Below, in pieces: positions 44,796 to 52,832 of a DNA stretch of 64,000 nt. The notes beneath the pieces are model-generated. The model ran no database searches, was not told the origin of the DNA, and saw nothing but the letters and a program-made list of their open reading frames with translations. Source of the DNA: Lachnospiraceae bacterium (GTDB lineage: Bacteria; Bacillota; Clostridia; Lachnospirales; Lachnospiraceae); contig JAIKZI010000039.1 in NCBI GenBank assembly GCA_024682375.1, forward strand, positions 124,001 to 188,000, in the 5' to 3' direction. How positions within the stretch are numbered: position 1 is the stretch's first letter; each line of letters opens with the position of its first letter. A program made the position numbers and the translations under genes.

Positions 44796-45158
44796 TTAGC
44801 CTATAACCTTCTTTACAGCCTCAAGAACACGTTCTGCCTGGAAAGGTTTTACAATGAAATCCTTAGCTCCAGACTGAATAGCTTCGATAACCATTGCCTG
44901 CTGACCCATAGCTGAGCACATAATAATTGAAGCATTAGGATCATTTTCTCTAATTGCTTTAAGTGCCTGAATACCGTCCATCTCTGGCATTGTGATATCC
45001 ATAAGTACAAGATCAGGTTTACATTCTGCGTAAGTATCAACGGCCTTCTTACCGTTTTCAGCCTCACCTACAATGTTATAACCATTCTTTGAGAGGATGT
45101 CTTTAATCATCATTCTCATAAATGCTGCGTCATCTACAACCATTACATTCTTTGCCAT
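44796..45158 (-). CDS. cheY: chemotaxis response regulator CheY
   Basis: Single-domain receiver (120 residues) that carries the signal from CheA to the motor switch. All active residues are present: the Asp pair D9-D10 (VVDDA), phospho-acceptor D54 (LVLMDITMPEMDG), the Ser position in IIMCSAMG, and Lys in FIVKPF. It lies between fliY and fliO, as in B. subtilis, where the motor-bound phosphatase FliY is encoded beside it. Confidence 0.96.
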   Translation of the reverse strand: MAKNVMVVDDAAFMRMMIKDILSKNGYNIVGEAENGKKAVDTYAECKPDLVLMDITMPEMDGIQALKAIRENDPNASIIMCSAMGQQAMVIEAIQSGAKDFIVKPFQAERVLEAVKKVIG

Positions 45159-45174
45159 TTGTTCTCTCCTATCA

Positions 45175-46371
45175 TCAATCAGTCAATATTTCCGTTATAC
45201 GGATACCGAAAGATTCCTCAATAACAACAACTTCACCTTTTGCAACATATTTGCCATTGACTAAAACGTCAATAGGTTCACCTGCTATCTTATTTAATTC
45301 TATTATAGTTCCGGGAGCAAAATCAAGTATTTCCTGAATAGATTTATGAGTTCTTCCCAATTCCACTGTAACTTCAAGCGGAACATCCTTGATCAAATCG
45401 ATGTTTTCCTGCAAAGCAATCACCGGCTGACCGCCTGTAAATGCTGAAAACTGAGCAGATTGTACATCGACCGGCTGCTGCATTTGCATCTGTGGCATCA
45501 TTTGTGGAGCCATCTGCATTTGAGGTGCCATCTGAGGTGCCATCTGTGGAGCCATCTGAGGCTGTGCCTGCTGCATCTGAGGCTGTGCCTGCTGTTGAGC
45601 TGTTTCCAAGGATCCCATCTGCATCTCATTCTGAGGTACAGCACTAACTTCCTGGCCACTTCCTTCTGGGGAATTAGAATCCGAATCAGCTTCCATATTT
45701 CCCTGTACACAAGAAATCATCTCATGAACTAAAGATACTGGATACAACTGCATCATCTTACTATCAACCAAGTCACCAATCTGAAGATGGAACTCAATCT
45801 TTACAAACAATCCAGAAATGAAGTCTCCAAATTCAGAGCCCTCTTTTACATCATCTAATTCAATAAGATTAGATGATGGTGGACTGATATCTACCATCTT
45901 ATTTAGCATAGATGATAATGATGTCGCTGATGAACCCATCATCTGGTTCATAGCTTCACTAATAGCAGAAAGATGAATCTCAGTAAGTTCACCATCTGTA
46001 TTCGTGCCGTCACCACCCATCATTAGATCAGTAATTACCTTAACATCAGATTCCTTAAGTACCAACTCGTTGCTACCTGAAAGACCCTTTGTGTAAGTAA
46101 TCTTAACTAAAACGCATGGTTTATCATATTCATCTATTATATCTGTCCACGTGGAAGTTGATACTACTGGAGTAGAAATATCTACCTTTGTATTTACAAG
46201 GGAAAAAAGGGCTGTTGCTCCACTTCCCATACAAATATTGGCAATTTCTCCAATGGTATCTTTTTCGTCTGTGGTTAGGTCAGCTGCTCCAGCTGAATCA
46301 GAAGAACCTCCGCCACCGCCTCCATTTAGGAGAGCATCAATTTCTTCCTGGGATAAAGAGCCGTCACTCAT
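45175..46371 (-). CDS. fliY: motor switch protein and CheY-P phosphatase FliY
   Basis: The 398-residue FliY replaces FliN in the C-ring. Order of parts: an N-terminal CheY-P-binding peptide (SLSQEEIDALL), and a CheC-like phosphatase domain (30-220) with both Glu-x2-Asn helices (GEIANICMG and SEAMNQMMG). A Gln/Met/Pro/Ala-rich linker (about 257-298, QMAP repeats) and a C-terminal FliN/SpoA domain (LEVTVELGRTHKSIQEIL) follow. It overlaps fliM by 8 bases. The low-complexity linker is repetitive at DNA level and may vary between strains. Confidence 0.96.
   Translation of the reverse strand: MSDGSLSQEEIDALLNGGGGGGSSDSAGAADLTTDEKDTIGEIANICMGSGATALFSLVNTKVDISTPVVSTSTWTDIIDEYDKPCVLVKITYTKGLSGSNELVLKESDVKVITDLMMGGDGTNTDGELTEIHLSAISEAMNQMMGSSATSLSSMLNKMVDISPPSSNLIELDDVKEGSEFGDFISGLFVKIEFHLQIGDLVDSKMMQLYPVSLVHEMISCVQGNMEADSDSNSPEGSGQEVSAVPQNEMQMGSLETAQQQAQPQMQQAQPQMAPQMAPQMAPQMQMAPQMMPQMQMQQPVDVQSAQFSAFTGGQPVIALQENIDLIKDVPLEVTVELGRTHKSIQEILDFAPGTIIELNKIAGEPIDVLVNGKYVAKGEVVVIEESFGIRITEILTD
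45481..45600 (-). repeat. 12-base imperfect tandem repeats inside fliY
   Basis: The stretch holds repeated units such as GGTGCCATCTGA and GGAGCCATCTGN (plus strand), encoding QMAP/QPQM repeats of the FliY linker. The units keep the reading frame (multiples of 3), so copy-number change would alter linker length without breaking the gene. Confidence 0.75.
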
Positions 46372-47356
46372 CTTCTTCCTTCTCCTCCCTAATCACTTTT
46401 GTCACTCTAACTGCGTATTGCTTGCCTCGGGTTCCTGGAAGACCCGTGAATTTCAAAATGTCTCCGACATAAACTGAAAGTTCGTCATCGACCTTACTAT
46501 CTAGTCTTATAATATCACCAGGACGTAGACTCGAGAAATCATGAACTGAAATAGATGATTTTCCAAGGACTACGTTAACTGGAATAGCCGACTTATTAAT
46601 CAATCTTTCAACTGTAGAATTGTAAGTCTGATCATCTTTCTCTTGCATATTTGAATACCAGAATTTAGTATTCAACTTATCCATGATCGGTTCAAGTGTA
46701 ATGTATGGTAAACATACATTCATCAAACCTTCGACATCACCTATCTTGATATTTACCGTAATAACGGCTGTCATTTCAGAAGGCGAAATAATCTGTGCGA
46801 ACTGTGAATTGGTCTCTATTCGCTCCATTCTAGGATTAACATCTAAAACATTAGCCCAAGGTTCACGAAGCAAATTAACACATACATTCATGATTCGCTC
46901 TATAAGTAGAAGCTCAATTTCCGAGAAATCCCTCAATTTATCAATAGGATCTCCATTTCCACCAAGCAATCTATCAACAATAGCGTACCCCAGTTTAGAA
47001 GCCATTTCAATGATGATATTTCCCTTTAAAGGCGAAAAATCAATAACTCCAAGGAGTACTGGATTCGAAAGAGCATTCGAAAATTCCATATATGAAATCG
47101 CTTCTGCGTTCATAACTTCAACCTGAATATTCTTTCGTAAATAAATTGGCAGGTTAGTAGATAATAATCGGCCGTAATGTTCAAAAATCATCTCTAGAGT
47201 ACGAAGATGTTCTTTCGAGAATTTGGAAGGACGTGCAAAGTCATACTCTTTCACCTGATTTTCACTATTCTTTTTCATTTCCTCGGCATCTACTTCACCG
47301 CTGTTTAGAGCTTGAAGCAGACTATCGATTTCGCTCTGTGAAAGTACGTCACCCAC
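46364..47356 (-). CDS. fliM: flagellar motor switch protein FliM
   Basis: FliM forms the C-ring with FliG and FliY and receives CheY-P. The 330-residue protein has the N-terminal CheY-binding motif LSQSEIDSLLQAL, a middle CheC-like domain without phosphatase residues (about 45-235), and a C-terminal SpoA domain (VNVVLGKSSISVHDFSSLRPGDII). The start is GTG; AGGTGGTGAG upstream is the SD. It overlaps fliY by 8 bases. Confidence 0.96.
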   Translation of the reverse strand: MGDVLSQSEIDSLLQALNSGEVDAEEMKKNSENQVKEYDFARPSKFSKEHLRTLEMIFEHYGRLLSTNLPIYLRKNIQVEVMNAEAISYMEFSNALSNPVLLGVIDFSPLKGNIIIEMASKLGYAIVDRLLGGNGDPIDKLRDFSEIELLLIERIMNVCVNLLREPWANVLDVNPRMERIETNSQFAQIISPSEMTAVITVNIKIGDVEGLMNVCLPYITLEPIMDKLNTKFWYSNMQEKDDQTYNSTVERLINKSAIPVNVVLGKSSISVHDFSSLRPGDIIRLDSKVDDELSVYVGDILKFTGLPGTRGKQYAVRVTKVIREEKEEDE

Positions 47357-47411
47357 GGTCGATTCTCACCACCTTCCTGTAAAAAAGACCTATATAACAC
47401 ATAAGATATTA

Positions 47412-47927
47412 TTACTGCTTTGGCTGAATAACAGCTTTTGCAAATCCGACAGCGGAAACAACATCTCCTCCGAATGAATTAGCAAGTTCATCCTTGATCT
47501 GATCCTGGATATCCTGCTTCTTTTCATTGAAGTTATCGCATGTATACTGTGAAACGATATCATTTACAGCTCTCTGAATAACACCGTCATATGTGTTCAT
47601 AGTATCTTTAGTATAAGTTCCGGCCTTATAGCCATCGCTTTCCTTGTTAATATTGATAACAATCTTAACAAGTGCTACACCACCATCAGATAGAGATATT
47701 GTCATATCATCTGCAGGTGTGTAAGCTTCAGTTGTTTCAAGTGATGTACTTGAACCACTCGTGGACTGTCCAGCGGATAGATCCAAATCAATTGCTCCAG
47801 CAACTTTTGAAATCAACTCATTCGCTTTCTTAGTTTCAGGCATAATAGTAAAAGTAAGTAAAGCTGTTAGCACTAGATTTACAAGGACCAGCACTAGGGT
47901 GATCAATGTAATAATACTTTTTTTCAT
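47412..47927 (-). CDS. fliL: flagellar basal body-associated protein FliL
   Basis: FliL surrounds the stator and supports torque. It has one N-terminal membrane helix (about 3-27) and a periplasm-side FliL domain with low overall similarity (VKIVININKESDGYKAG, then VIQRAVNDIVSQYTCDNF). The frame is open from a TTG at 47948, but AAAGGGG lies after that codon and 11 bases before an ATG at 47927. The ATG start gives 171 residues (MKKSIITLITL) and is preferred. It lies between motB and fliM. Confidence 0.88.
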   Translation of the reverse strand: MKKSIITLITLVLVLVNLVLTALLTFTIMPETKKANELISKVAGAIDLDLSAGQSTSGSSTSLETTEAYTPADDMTISLSDGGVALVKIVININKESDGYKAGTYTKDTMNTYDGVIQRAVNDIVSQYTCDNFNEKKQDIQDQIKDELANSFGGDVVSAVGFAKAVIQPKQ

Positions 47928-47960
47928 AACTTTAAATACCCCTTTCAAAAAGTAAGTAAT

Positions 47961-48914
47961 TTAATTAGTTGTATTATCCAAATTAGAATTCATGTCGTTG
48001 TAAATCTTTACGACTACTCTTCTGTTCAAAGCGCGGTTCTCAGCTGTATCATTTGGAGCTATCGGGTCCCACTCACCACGACCAGAATATATAACATGTG
48101 AAGGATCTAAATTAGTATTTGCTTTTACAAAGTTTGCAATATCAAGAGCTCTGTACATAGATAAAACATCATTGCTCTCGATTTTAGCTGTGTGCATTGG
48201 AACATTATCAGTATGTCCTTCTATTAGAATAGTATTTTCTGAGTAACCATTCAATATCGCACTCAATTTCTTTAGAAAAGGTTCAGCATCTTTCTTGTGA
48301 TCATATTTACCGCTGGCAAATAAAACCGCACCATTCATGGTGATTTCTACATACTGACCATTAGATTTGATATCGACAAGATTCTGAATACCACTTTTTT
48401 CCATAGCTTCAGTGATATCTTCTTCCATCTTCTCACTTTGAGCGGCTCCCTTTTTTTCAAACTCTTCGGTAAGTTCCTCATCGGTTTTACCTGAGCCACC
48501 CTTATATGTACTCTCTTTATCACCATCTACAAGTGATCTTGAAGTACCTGTAGTTCCGGCAACATTTCCAGTTGTTCCATCATTATCCGCATCAGCTTGA
48601 CCGCCGTTTTGCTTATTATCCTTATCTCCATGCTTACCAGAAGAAGCATTGAAAAAAGAATTAAACTGCTGCAAGGCACTTACACCTGATGAAATAAGGC
48701 TTCCTTCCTGAGTACTGATTGTTGTACCACCGGCAGGAAGAACTGAGAAGCTCTGCTGCAATGACTGTACTACCATCTCGTATTTCTCAGCATCTACAGA
48801 TGACATTGAGAAAAGTAATACGAAGAAGCAAAGGAGCAGATTCATCAGATCCGAGAAAGTCGCCATCCAAGCTGGCGAGCCCTTTGGAACTTCCGGCTCT
48901 TTCTTCCTAGCCAT
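47961..48914 (-). CDS. motB: flagellar stator protein MotB
   Basis: MotB anchors the stator to peptidoglycan and carries the proton-binding Asp. The 317-residue protein has PAWMATFSDLMNLLLCFFVLL with Asp22 as the channel residue, a Gly/Asp/Thr-rich linker (95-150), and a C-terminal OmpA-like domain (ILIEGHTDNVPMH, NRALNRRVVV). Its start overlaps the motA stop by one base (TAATG). Confidence 0.96.
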   Translation of the reverse strand: MARKKEPEVPKGSPAWMATFSDLMNLLLCFFVLLFSMSSVDAEKYEMVVQSLQQSFSVLPAGGTTISTQEGSLISSGVSALQQFNSFFNASSGKHGDKDNKQNGGQADADNDGTTGNVAGTTGTSRSLVDGDKESTYKGGSGKTDEELTEEFEKKGAAQSEKMEEDITEAMEKSGIQNLVDIKSNGQYVEITMNGAVLFASGKYDHKKDAEPFLKKLSAILNGYSENTILIEGHTDNVPMHTAKIESNDVLSMYRALDIANFVKANTNLDPSHVIYSGRGEWDPIAPNDTAENRALNRRVVVKIYNDMNSNLDNTTN

Positions 48915-49708
48915 TAGCCTTCACCTCCGCCATCATCACTAGACGCAACTGCTTCACGTGCTTTAGGTGAAAGGAATGTCTTAAGTTTCTCTTCAATTAC
49001 TCGAGGGTTTTCACCTGCCTGAATTGAAAGGATACCTTCTACGACAACTTCCTTCATCATAAGTTCATGGGATGTATTATCCTTTAACTTCTCAGAAAGA
49101 GGACCGAAAATCCAGTTTGCAAGAAGTGAACCGTACATAGTTGTAATCAAGGCAACGGCCATGGCAGGTCCGATAGATGCGGCATCTGACATGTTCTGAA
49201 GCATGATGATAAGACCGATCAAGGTACCGATCATACCCCAGGCGGGGCCCATTTCTCCGACACGGTCAAGAACGCCTGTTACCTTCTTATGTCTGCCTTC
49301 GATAGCGGAAAGTTCTGTTTCAAGAATTCCTCTAACTAAGTCTGGATCTGTACCATCGACAACTAGCATAATGCCTTTTCTAAGGAAAGGATCTTCGATT
49401 CCTTGAGTTGCCTCATCCAGAGCAAGAAGTCCTTCTTTTCGAGCTGTATTTGAAAGTCCAATGATAGTACTAATAGATTCAGCTGGATTCTGTTTTGATG
49501 GTTCCTTTAATGCTAATGTAAGTCCTTTTAGACCGTTTATGAATTCATCCATCTTATAGGAAGCCATCGTAGCTCCCAAAGCACCACCTACTGTAATGAG
49601 TAGTGATGGAGGGTCAATGAACCAGGCAAAGTTACCACCACCTGAGAGGATACCGAATATAAGGAAGAAGGTACATAAACCAAATCCAATAAGAGATGCT
49701 AAATCCAC
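48914..49708 (-). CDS. motA: flagellar stator protein MotA
   Basis: MotA forms the ion channel with MotB and contacts FliG. The 264-residue protein has four membrane helices (two N-terminal, two near 150-200 with GPAWGMIGTLIGLIIMLQNM) and a large cytoplasmic loop. The C-terminus is acidic/Gly-rich. The start is GTG behind GGTGG. It is the first gene of the second large motility unit, preceded by its own promoter. Confidence 0.96.
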   Translation of the reverse strand: MDLASLIGFGLCTFFLIFGILSGGGNFAWFIDPPSLLITVGGALGATMASYKMDEFINGLKGLTLALKEPSKQNPAESISTIIGLSNTARKEGLLALDEATQGIEDPFLRKGIMLVVDGTDPDLVRGILETELSAIEGRHKKVTGVLDRVGEMGPAWGMIGTLIGLIIMLQNMSDAASIGPAMAVALITTMYGSLLANWIFGPLSEKLKDNTSHELMMKEVVVEGILSIQAGENPRVIEEKLKTFLSPKAREAVASSDDGGGEG

Positions 49709-49794
49709 TTAATACCACCAGCCTTTCTTTCTTAATAAAAATCATAATTTATTAAAAAAGTGCACAAAATTTCCAATAATAATACTACAAATTT

Positions 49795-49823
49795 ATCATA
49801 CAAGATTTATAAATGTTTGTCCA
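49795..49823 (-). promoter_or_regulatory. promoter upstream of motA
   Basis: Minus strand: TGGACA (49818-49823), 17-base spacer, TATGAT (49795-49800), a good sigma-A match. It lies between the flgE hairpin and motA, so motA..sigD can be transcribed separately from the flgB operon. The leader to motA is about 80 bases. No sigma-D box is seen here. The 209-base gap contains no flbD-like small gene. Confidence 0.7.
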
Positions 49824-49850
49824 CTTTTATTTCCTATATCTAGTATAAGC

Positions 49851-49891
49851 TAAATAAGCCACATACAAGAAATATGCTTTCTTGTATGTGG
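49851..49891 (-). terminator. hairpin terminator after flgE
   Basis: Perfect 14-bp stem (CCACATACAAGAAA with its complement, loop of five bases) about 27 bases after the flgE stop. The following minus-strand sequence is CUUAUUUAGC, a weak U-tract, so termination may be partial or the stem may protect the flgE message. Confidence 0.72.
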
Positions 49892-49917
49892 TTATAAAGC
49901 TATAAGTTTAAAGAGTT

Positions 49918-51597
49918 TTATCTCTTAAGGTTAACCAATTCTTCAAGAAGTGTATCAGAAACTGTGATAATTCTTGAGTTGGCCTGGAAACCTCTCTGTG
50001 TAGTAATCATGTTTGTAAATTCTCTAGCCAAGTCTACGTTTGACATTTCAAGCTGACCTGTTGACATCTTTCCGCCATCACCAGATACATCTACACCGAC
50101 ACCATCAAACTCTCCTGAGTTAAGTGTCTGTCCATAACAGTTATTTCCTAAACTTTCAAGACCAGAAGGGTTAGCGAAATGTGCTACTGCTATCTGTCCT
50201 AAAAGAACTGTATTACCATTGTCATAAGATCCAAAAATCTTACCACTCTGATCTACTGAAAGACCAGTCATATTTCCTAGCTTTTTACCAGCGCCAAGCT
50301 TTCCTGATGTATCTCCTCTTAAAAGACCTACTGTTGAAGCTGCGCCATTGTCTGCAACTTTTATCTGTGAAAAGTCGATGTCTACATTCTGGAAATTAAC
50401 TCCAAGTGCAGACATATTAAGTGTAACCGAATTGCTACCAGCCTCATTTACGTATGAGAATGAACCATCTGCTGGATTGAACTTAACAGTGAAGTCAGTA
50501 GAATTCTTCTCAAGAACAAGCTGTCCACCGCCATTTATAGTTCTAGAAACCGCATTTGCAGCAACAGCATCTGTAATTCCATACATTTCAGAAAGAGCAA
50601 AGAACTTTGTCTCTCCAGATGTAGCACCAGTAAATGTACATCCATACACTCCATTTTGCTGAGTGATAGTTCCATCTGAAGTAAATGTTTCAGATGTACC
50701 TGTAGAGTTATTTGCTACAGTTGAAATCGTAGATGAGTTAAGTCCTACAGTAGCTGAAGTAAACTTAGAAGCATCAAGTGTATATGATGATTCTCTAGTT
50801 CTATTCTGACCAAACAATGTAGAAATTGTTGCATCGGTAATAGTTACACCAGCCTGATTATTTGCACCCTGTAAAATATCATTTCCAGCCTGATCTGTAA
50901 TACCTGTAAGGCTTACATAGAATTCACCTTCATCAGTATTTGCTGAATGAAGTGAAAACTTAGCTGTATATGCATATCCGAGTGAATCATAAAACTGAAG
51001 ACTCATTACATATCCATTTTCACCAGTTAAAACTGCTGTGTTTTTATCAAGGATACCGCTTGCTGAAGCCTTTGTTGTAGCTTCAGGCTGTGAAGTTTTA
51101 TTTTCTGCAGACATAACACGAAGAGGCTGTACTGTATCCTGACGAATTGTCTGAGTTTCCTGATCAACTCCCCAGCCCTGTACTAAATAACCTGTAGTTG
51201 TCATCGCAAGGTTACCTGCTGCATCTACGTAAAATGATCCTGCACGAGTGAATACATTCTGAACACCGTTAGAAACGATGAAGAAGTTAGTATTTTGAGC
51301 GTCCGTGAATTTGATATCCAAAGCCTCTCCTGTACTTTCAGAAGCACCGCCGGCCTCGATTGAAACCTTTGTAGCACCTGCAGTAACACCAAGACCGATC
51401 TGGTTGGCATTCTTACCACCGAGGGTCTCTGAAGGGCCTGACGCACCAGAAGTTGTCTGGTACATGATATCCTGGAATGTAGTTGATGATGATTTGAACG
51501 CCAGTGTGTTAACGTTAGAGATATTATTACCAATTACATCCATTTTAGTCTGGTGAGTACGAAGACCTGATACACCAGAATATAATGCTCTCATCAT
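49918..51597 (-). CDS. flgE: flagellar hook protein FlgE
   Basis: FlgE builds the hook. The 559-residue protein has the N-terminal D0 segment (ALYSGVSGLRTHQTKMDVIGNNISNVNT, residues 4-31), a long variable middle region rich in Ser, Thr, Gly and Asn (about 150-440), and the C-terminal D0 helix (QLEMSNVDLAREFTNMITTQRGFQANSRII). The ATG has GGAGGT eight bases upstream, directly next to a small hairpin. It is preceded by a 97-base structured gap and the TIGR02530 gene, with a sigma-D promoter before that. A hairpin follows. Confidence 0.96.
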   Translation of the reverse strand: MMRALYSGVSGLRTHQTKMDVIGNNISNVNTLAFKSSSTTFQDIMYQTTSGASGPSETLGGKNANQIGLGVTAGATKVSIEAGGASESTGEALDIKFTDAQNTNFFIVSNGVQNVFTRAGSFYVDAAGNLAMTTTGYLVQGWGVDQETQTIRQDTVQPLRVMSAENKTSQPEATTKASASGILDKNTAVLTGENGYVMSLQFYDSLGYAYTAKFSLHSANTDEGEFYVSLTGITDQAGNDILQGANNQAGVTITDATISTLFGQNRTRESSYTLDASKFTSATVGLNSSTISTVANNSTGTSETFTSDGTITQQNGVYGCTFTGATSGETKFFALSEMYGITDAVAANAVSRTINGGGQLVLEKNSTDFTVKFNPADGSFSYVNEAGSNSVTLNMSALGVNFQNVDIDFSQIKVADNGAASTVGLLRGDTSGKLGAGKKLGNMTGLSVDQSGKIFGSYDNGNTVLLGQIAVAHFANPSGLESLGNNCYGQTLNSGEFDGVGVDVSGDGGKMSTGQLEMSNVDLAREFTNMITTQRGFQANSRIITVSDTLLEELVNLKR

Positions 51598-51611
51598 AGG
51601 GCATGACCTCC

Positions 51612-51686
51612 AATCAGCTGTGATTAGAATTTTTCATCGCGTCTGTCGGTCGGCGATGAACTAAGCTTCCATAAGGTCCAGCTTAA
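51612..51686 (-). promoter_or_regulatory. structured RNA leader between the TIGR02530 gene and flgE
   Basis: Three hairpins can be drawn in the minus-strand RNA. One is UUAAGCU/AGCUUAG, with a 12-base loop that begins and ends in GGA (51661-51686). The second is UUCAUCGC/GCGAUGAA with a 12-base loop (51633-51660). The third is AAUCA/UGAUU (51612-51625), which touches the flgE SD. No U-tract follows, so this is not a terminator. GGA motifs in a loop and at the SD recall CsrA targets; that role is speculation. Confidence 0.5.
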
Positions 51687-51694
51687 ATAAATTT

Positions 51695-52102
51695 CTATGC
51701 AATCACAGCACCATCAATATTAGTAAAAACATTATGCTCCGTAGTAGAATTTTCATCCATGGCAGTAACTACGGTATGCGAAGGAACATTGACGATAAAC
51801 GCCATTTTATCGACCATTACAAGTGAGTCGTTGATTCCTTTCTCATAAGCCATCTGTATGCCATTTGACAATCTCTCGCTCTGCTCAGGTGATAGCGAAA
51901 TTGATCTCTCCATAAGTCGGTTAGCCGCATGTTTTGAGAACTTAACTTCCGATGTATTCCCGATTACATCTTCCATCTTGCCAGAAAGCACATCTTTAAA
52001 AGAAGTAGCATCCTTTGCTTGATTGGCTGGCTTACTTATCTTTCCCAAATACTGATTTTGTATCTGTTCAATCGAAGTAAAGTTTCCATCTAGTCGATTC
52101 AC
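51695..52102 (-). CDS. TIGR02530-family flagellar operon protein
   Basis: A 135-residue protein of the family named only as flagellar operon protein (TIGR02530). The recognisable core is VKFSKHAANRLMERSISLSPEQSERL, followed by a segment ending in DKMAFIVNVPSHTVVTAMDE. It has no signal peptide or membrane helix. Start is GTG with AGGAGG ten bases upstream. Function is unknown; the place between flgD and flgE suggests hook assembly. It is the first gene after the sigma-D promoter at 52148-52174. Confidence 0.88.
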   Translation of the reverse strand: MNRLDGNFTSIEQIQNQYLGKISKPANQAKDATSFKDVLSGKMEDVIGNTSEVKFSKHAANRLMERSISLSPEQSERLSNGIQMAYEKGINDSLVMVDKMAFIVNVPSHTVVTAMDENSTTEHNVFTNIDGAVIA

Positions 52103-52147
52103 TTTTCTCGTTCCTCCTTTCTATGCAAAAATCCTTTTCAAACTATT

Positions 52148-52174
52148 ATATCGGCTAGTTTGAATTTTTCTTTA
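52148..52174 (-). promoter_or_regulatory. sigma-D (sigma-28) promoter for the TIGR02530 gene and flgE
   Basis: Minus strand: TAAA (52171-52174), exactly 15 bases, GCCGATAT (52148-52155). This matches the Bacillus sigma-D consensus in every position checked. It straddles the flgD stop codon (52155-52157). Start of transcription would be near 52140, about 40 bases before the TIGR02530 start codon. The cognate sigma factor gene sigD is in the same window. Confidence 0.82.
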
Positions 52175-52814
52175 GTTCTTCTAGTCTAGAAGTTAACTCT
52201 GTAATCTTTGCTAGATCTCCAGGAGCAACAAACTGCTTTGTATAAGCAGAAAATGAATCATATAGATTAATAACTGCTGTAAGCTGCTTCTCATTATCAA
52301 GTGTGAAATGTTCCTTGTCAGGAAGCTGAGATACCATACTGTTAAGTGTTGATGCAGCCATTGTAGATTCATAATACTGTGAATCCTTGATTGAGATAAC
52401 CTTATCTACATCGAAGTCCTTTCCGTTTACATTGATATACATAGTGTCATCTTTTTTTGTTGTATAATCTACAACTCCAGTTACAAGGCCGTCATCAGAA
52501 TCTACAGTTACATACTTACCAATAAGTGATCCTGCAGAAATACTGTCAACGCTTCCAGCAACATTCTGAGTAGCTTCTACCTGTGAGAATGTAGCCATTT
52601 CAGATACATATTCTGAGTTCTGAGTAGGTTCCATCGGATCCTGGTACTGCATTTCAGCTGCCAAAAGTTTTAGGAACATGTTCTTATCAAAACTTGTATT
52701 GCCCTTTGCTTTATCTGCTGCTGTTTTAGCACCAGTTCCAGCACTGTCATAAGCTTTCTTAGCATTTGCTTCATTTGCCATCTGTCCATTAGAGACATCC
52801 ATCCAAATTGCCAT
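52155..52814 (-). CDS. flgD: flagellar hook capping protein FlgD
   Basis: FlgD caps the growing hook. The 219-residue protein shows the family's N-terminal motif NMFLKLLAAEMQYQDPMEPTQNSEYVSEMATFS (about residues 46-78) and the typical VTGVVDYTTKKDDT Tudor-like region. The C-terminal part is shorter than in E. coli FlgD. It follows fliK by 18 bases. A sigma-D promoter overlaps its stop codon. Confidence 0.95.
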   Translation of the reverse strand: MAIWMDVSNGQMANEANAKKAYDSAGTGAKTAADKAKGNTSFDKNMFLKLLAAEMQYQDPMEPTQNSEYVSEMATFSQVEATQNVAGSVDSISAGSLIGKYVTVDSDDGLVTGVVDYTTKKDDTMYINVNGKDFDVDKVISIKDSQYYESTMAASTLNSMVSQLPDKEHFTLDNEKQLTAVINLYDSFSAYTKQFVAPGDLAKITELTSRLEELKKNSN

Positions 52815-52832
52815 TTACTTATCTCCTTTCCA

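Noticed and set aside
45481..45600. CRISPR-like or intergenic repeat array
   Set aside because: The repeats are 12-base coding units inside fliY, with no spacers and no cas genes.
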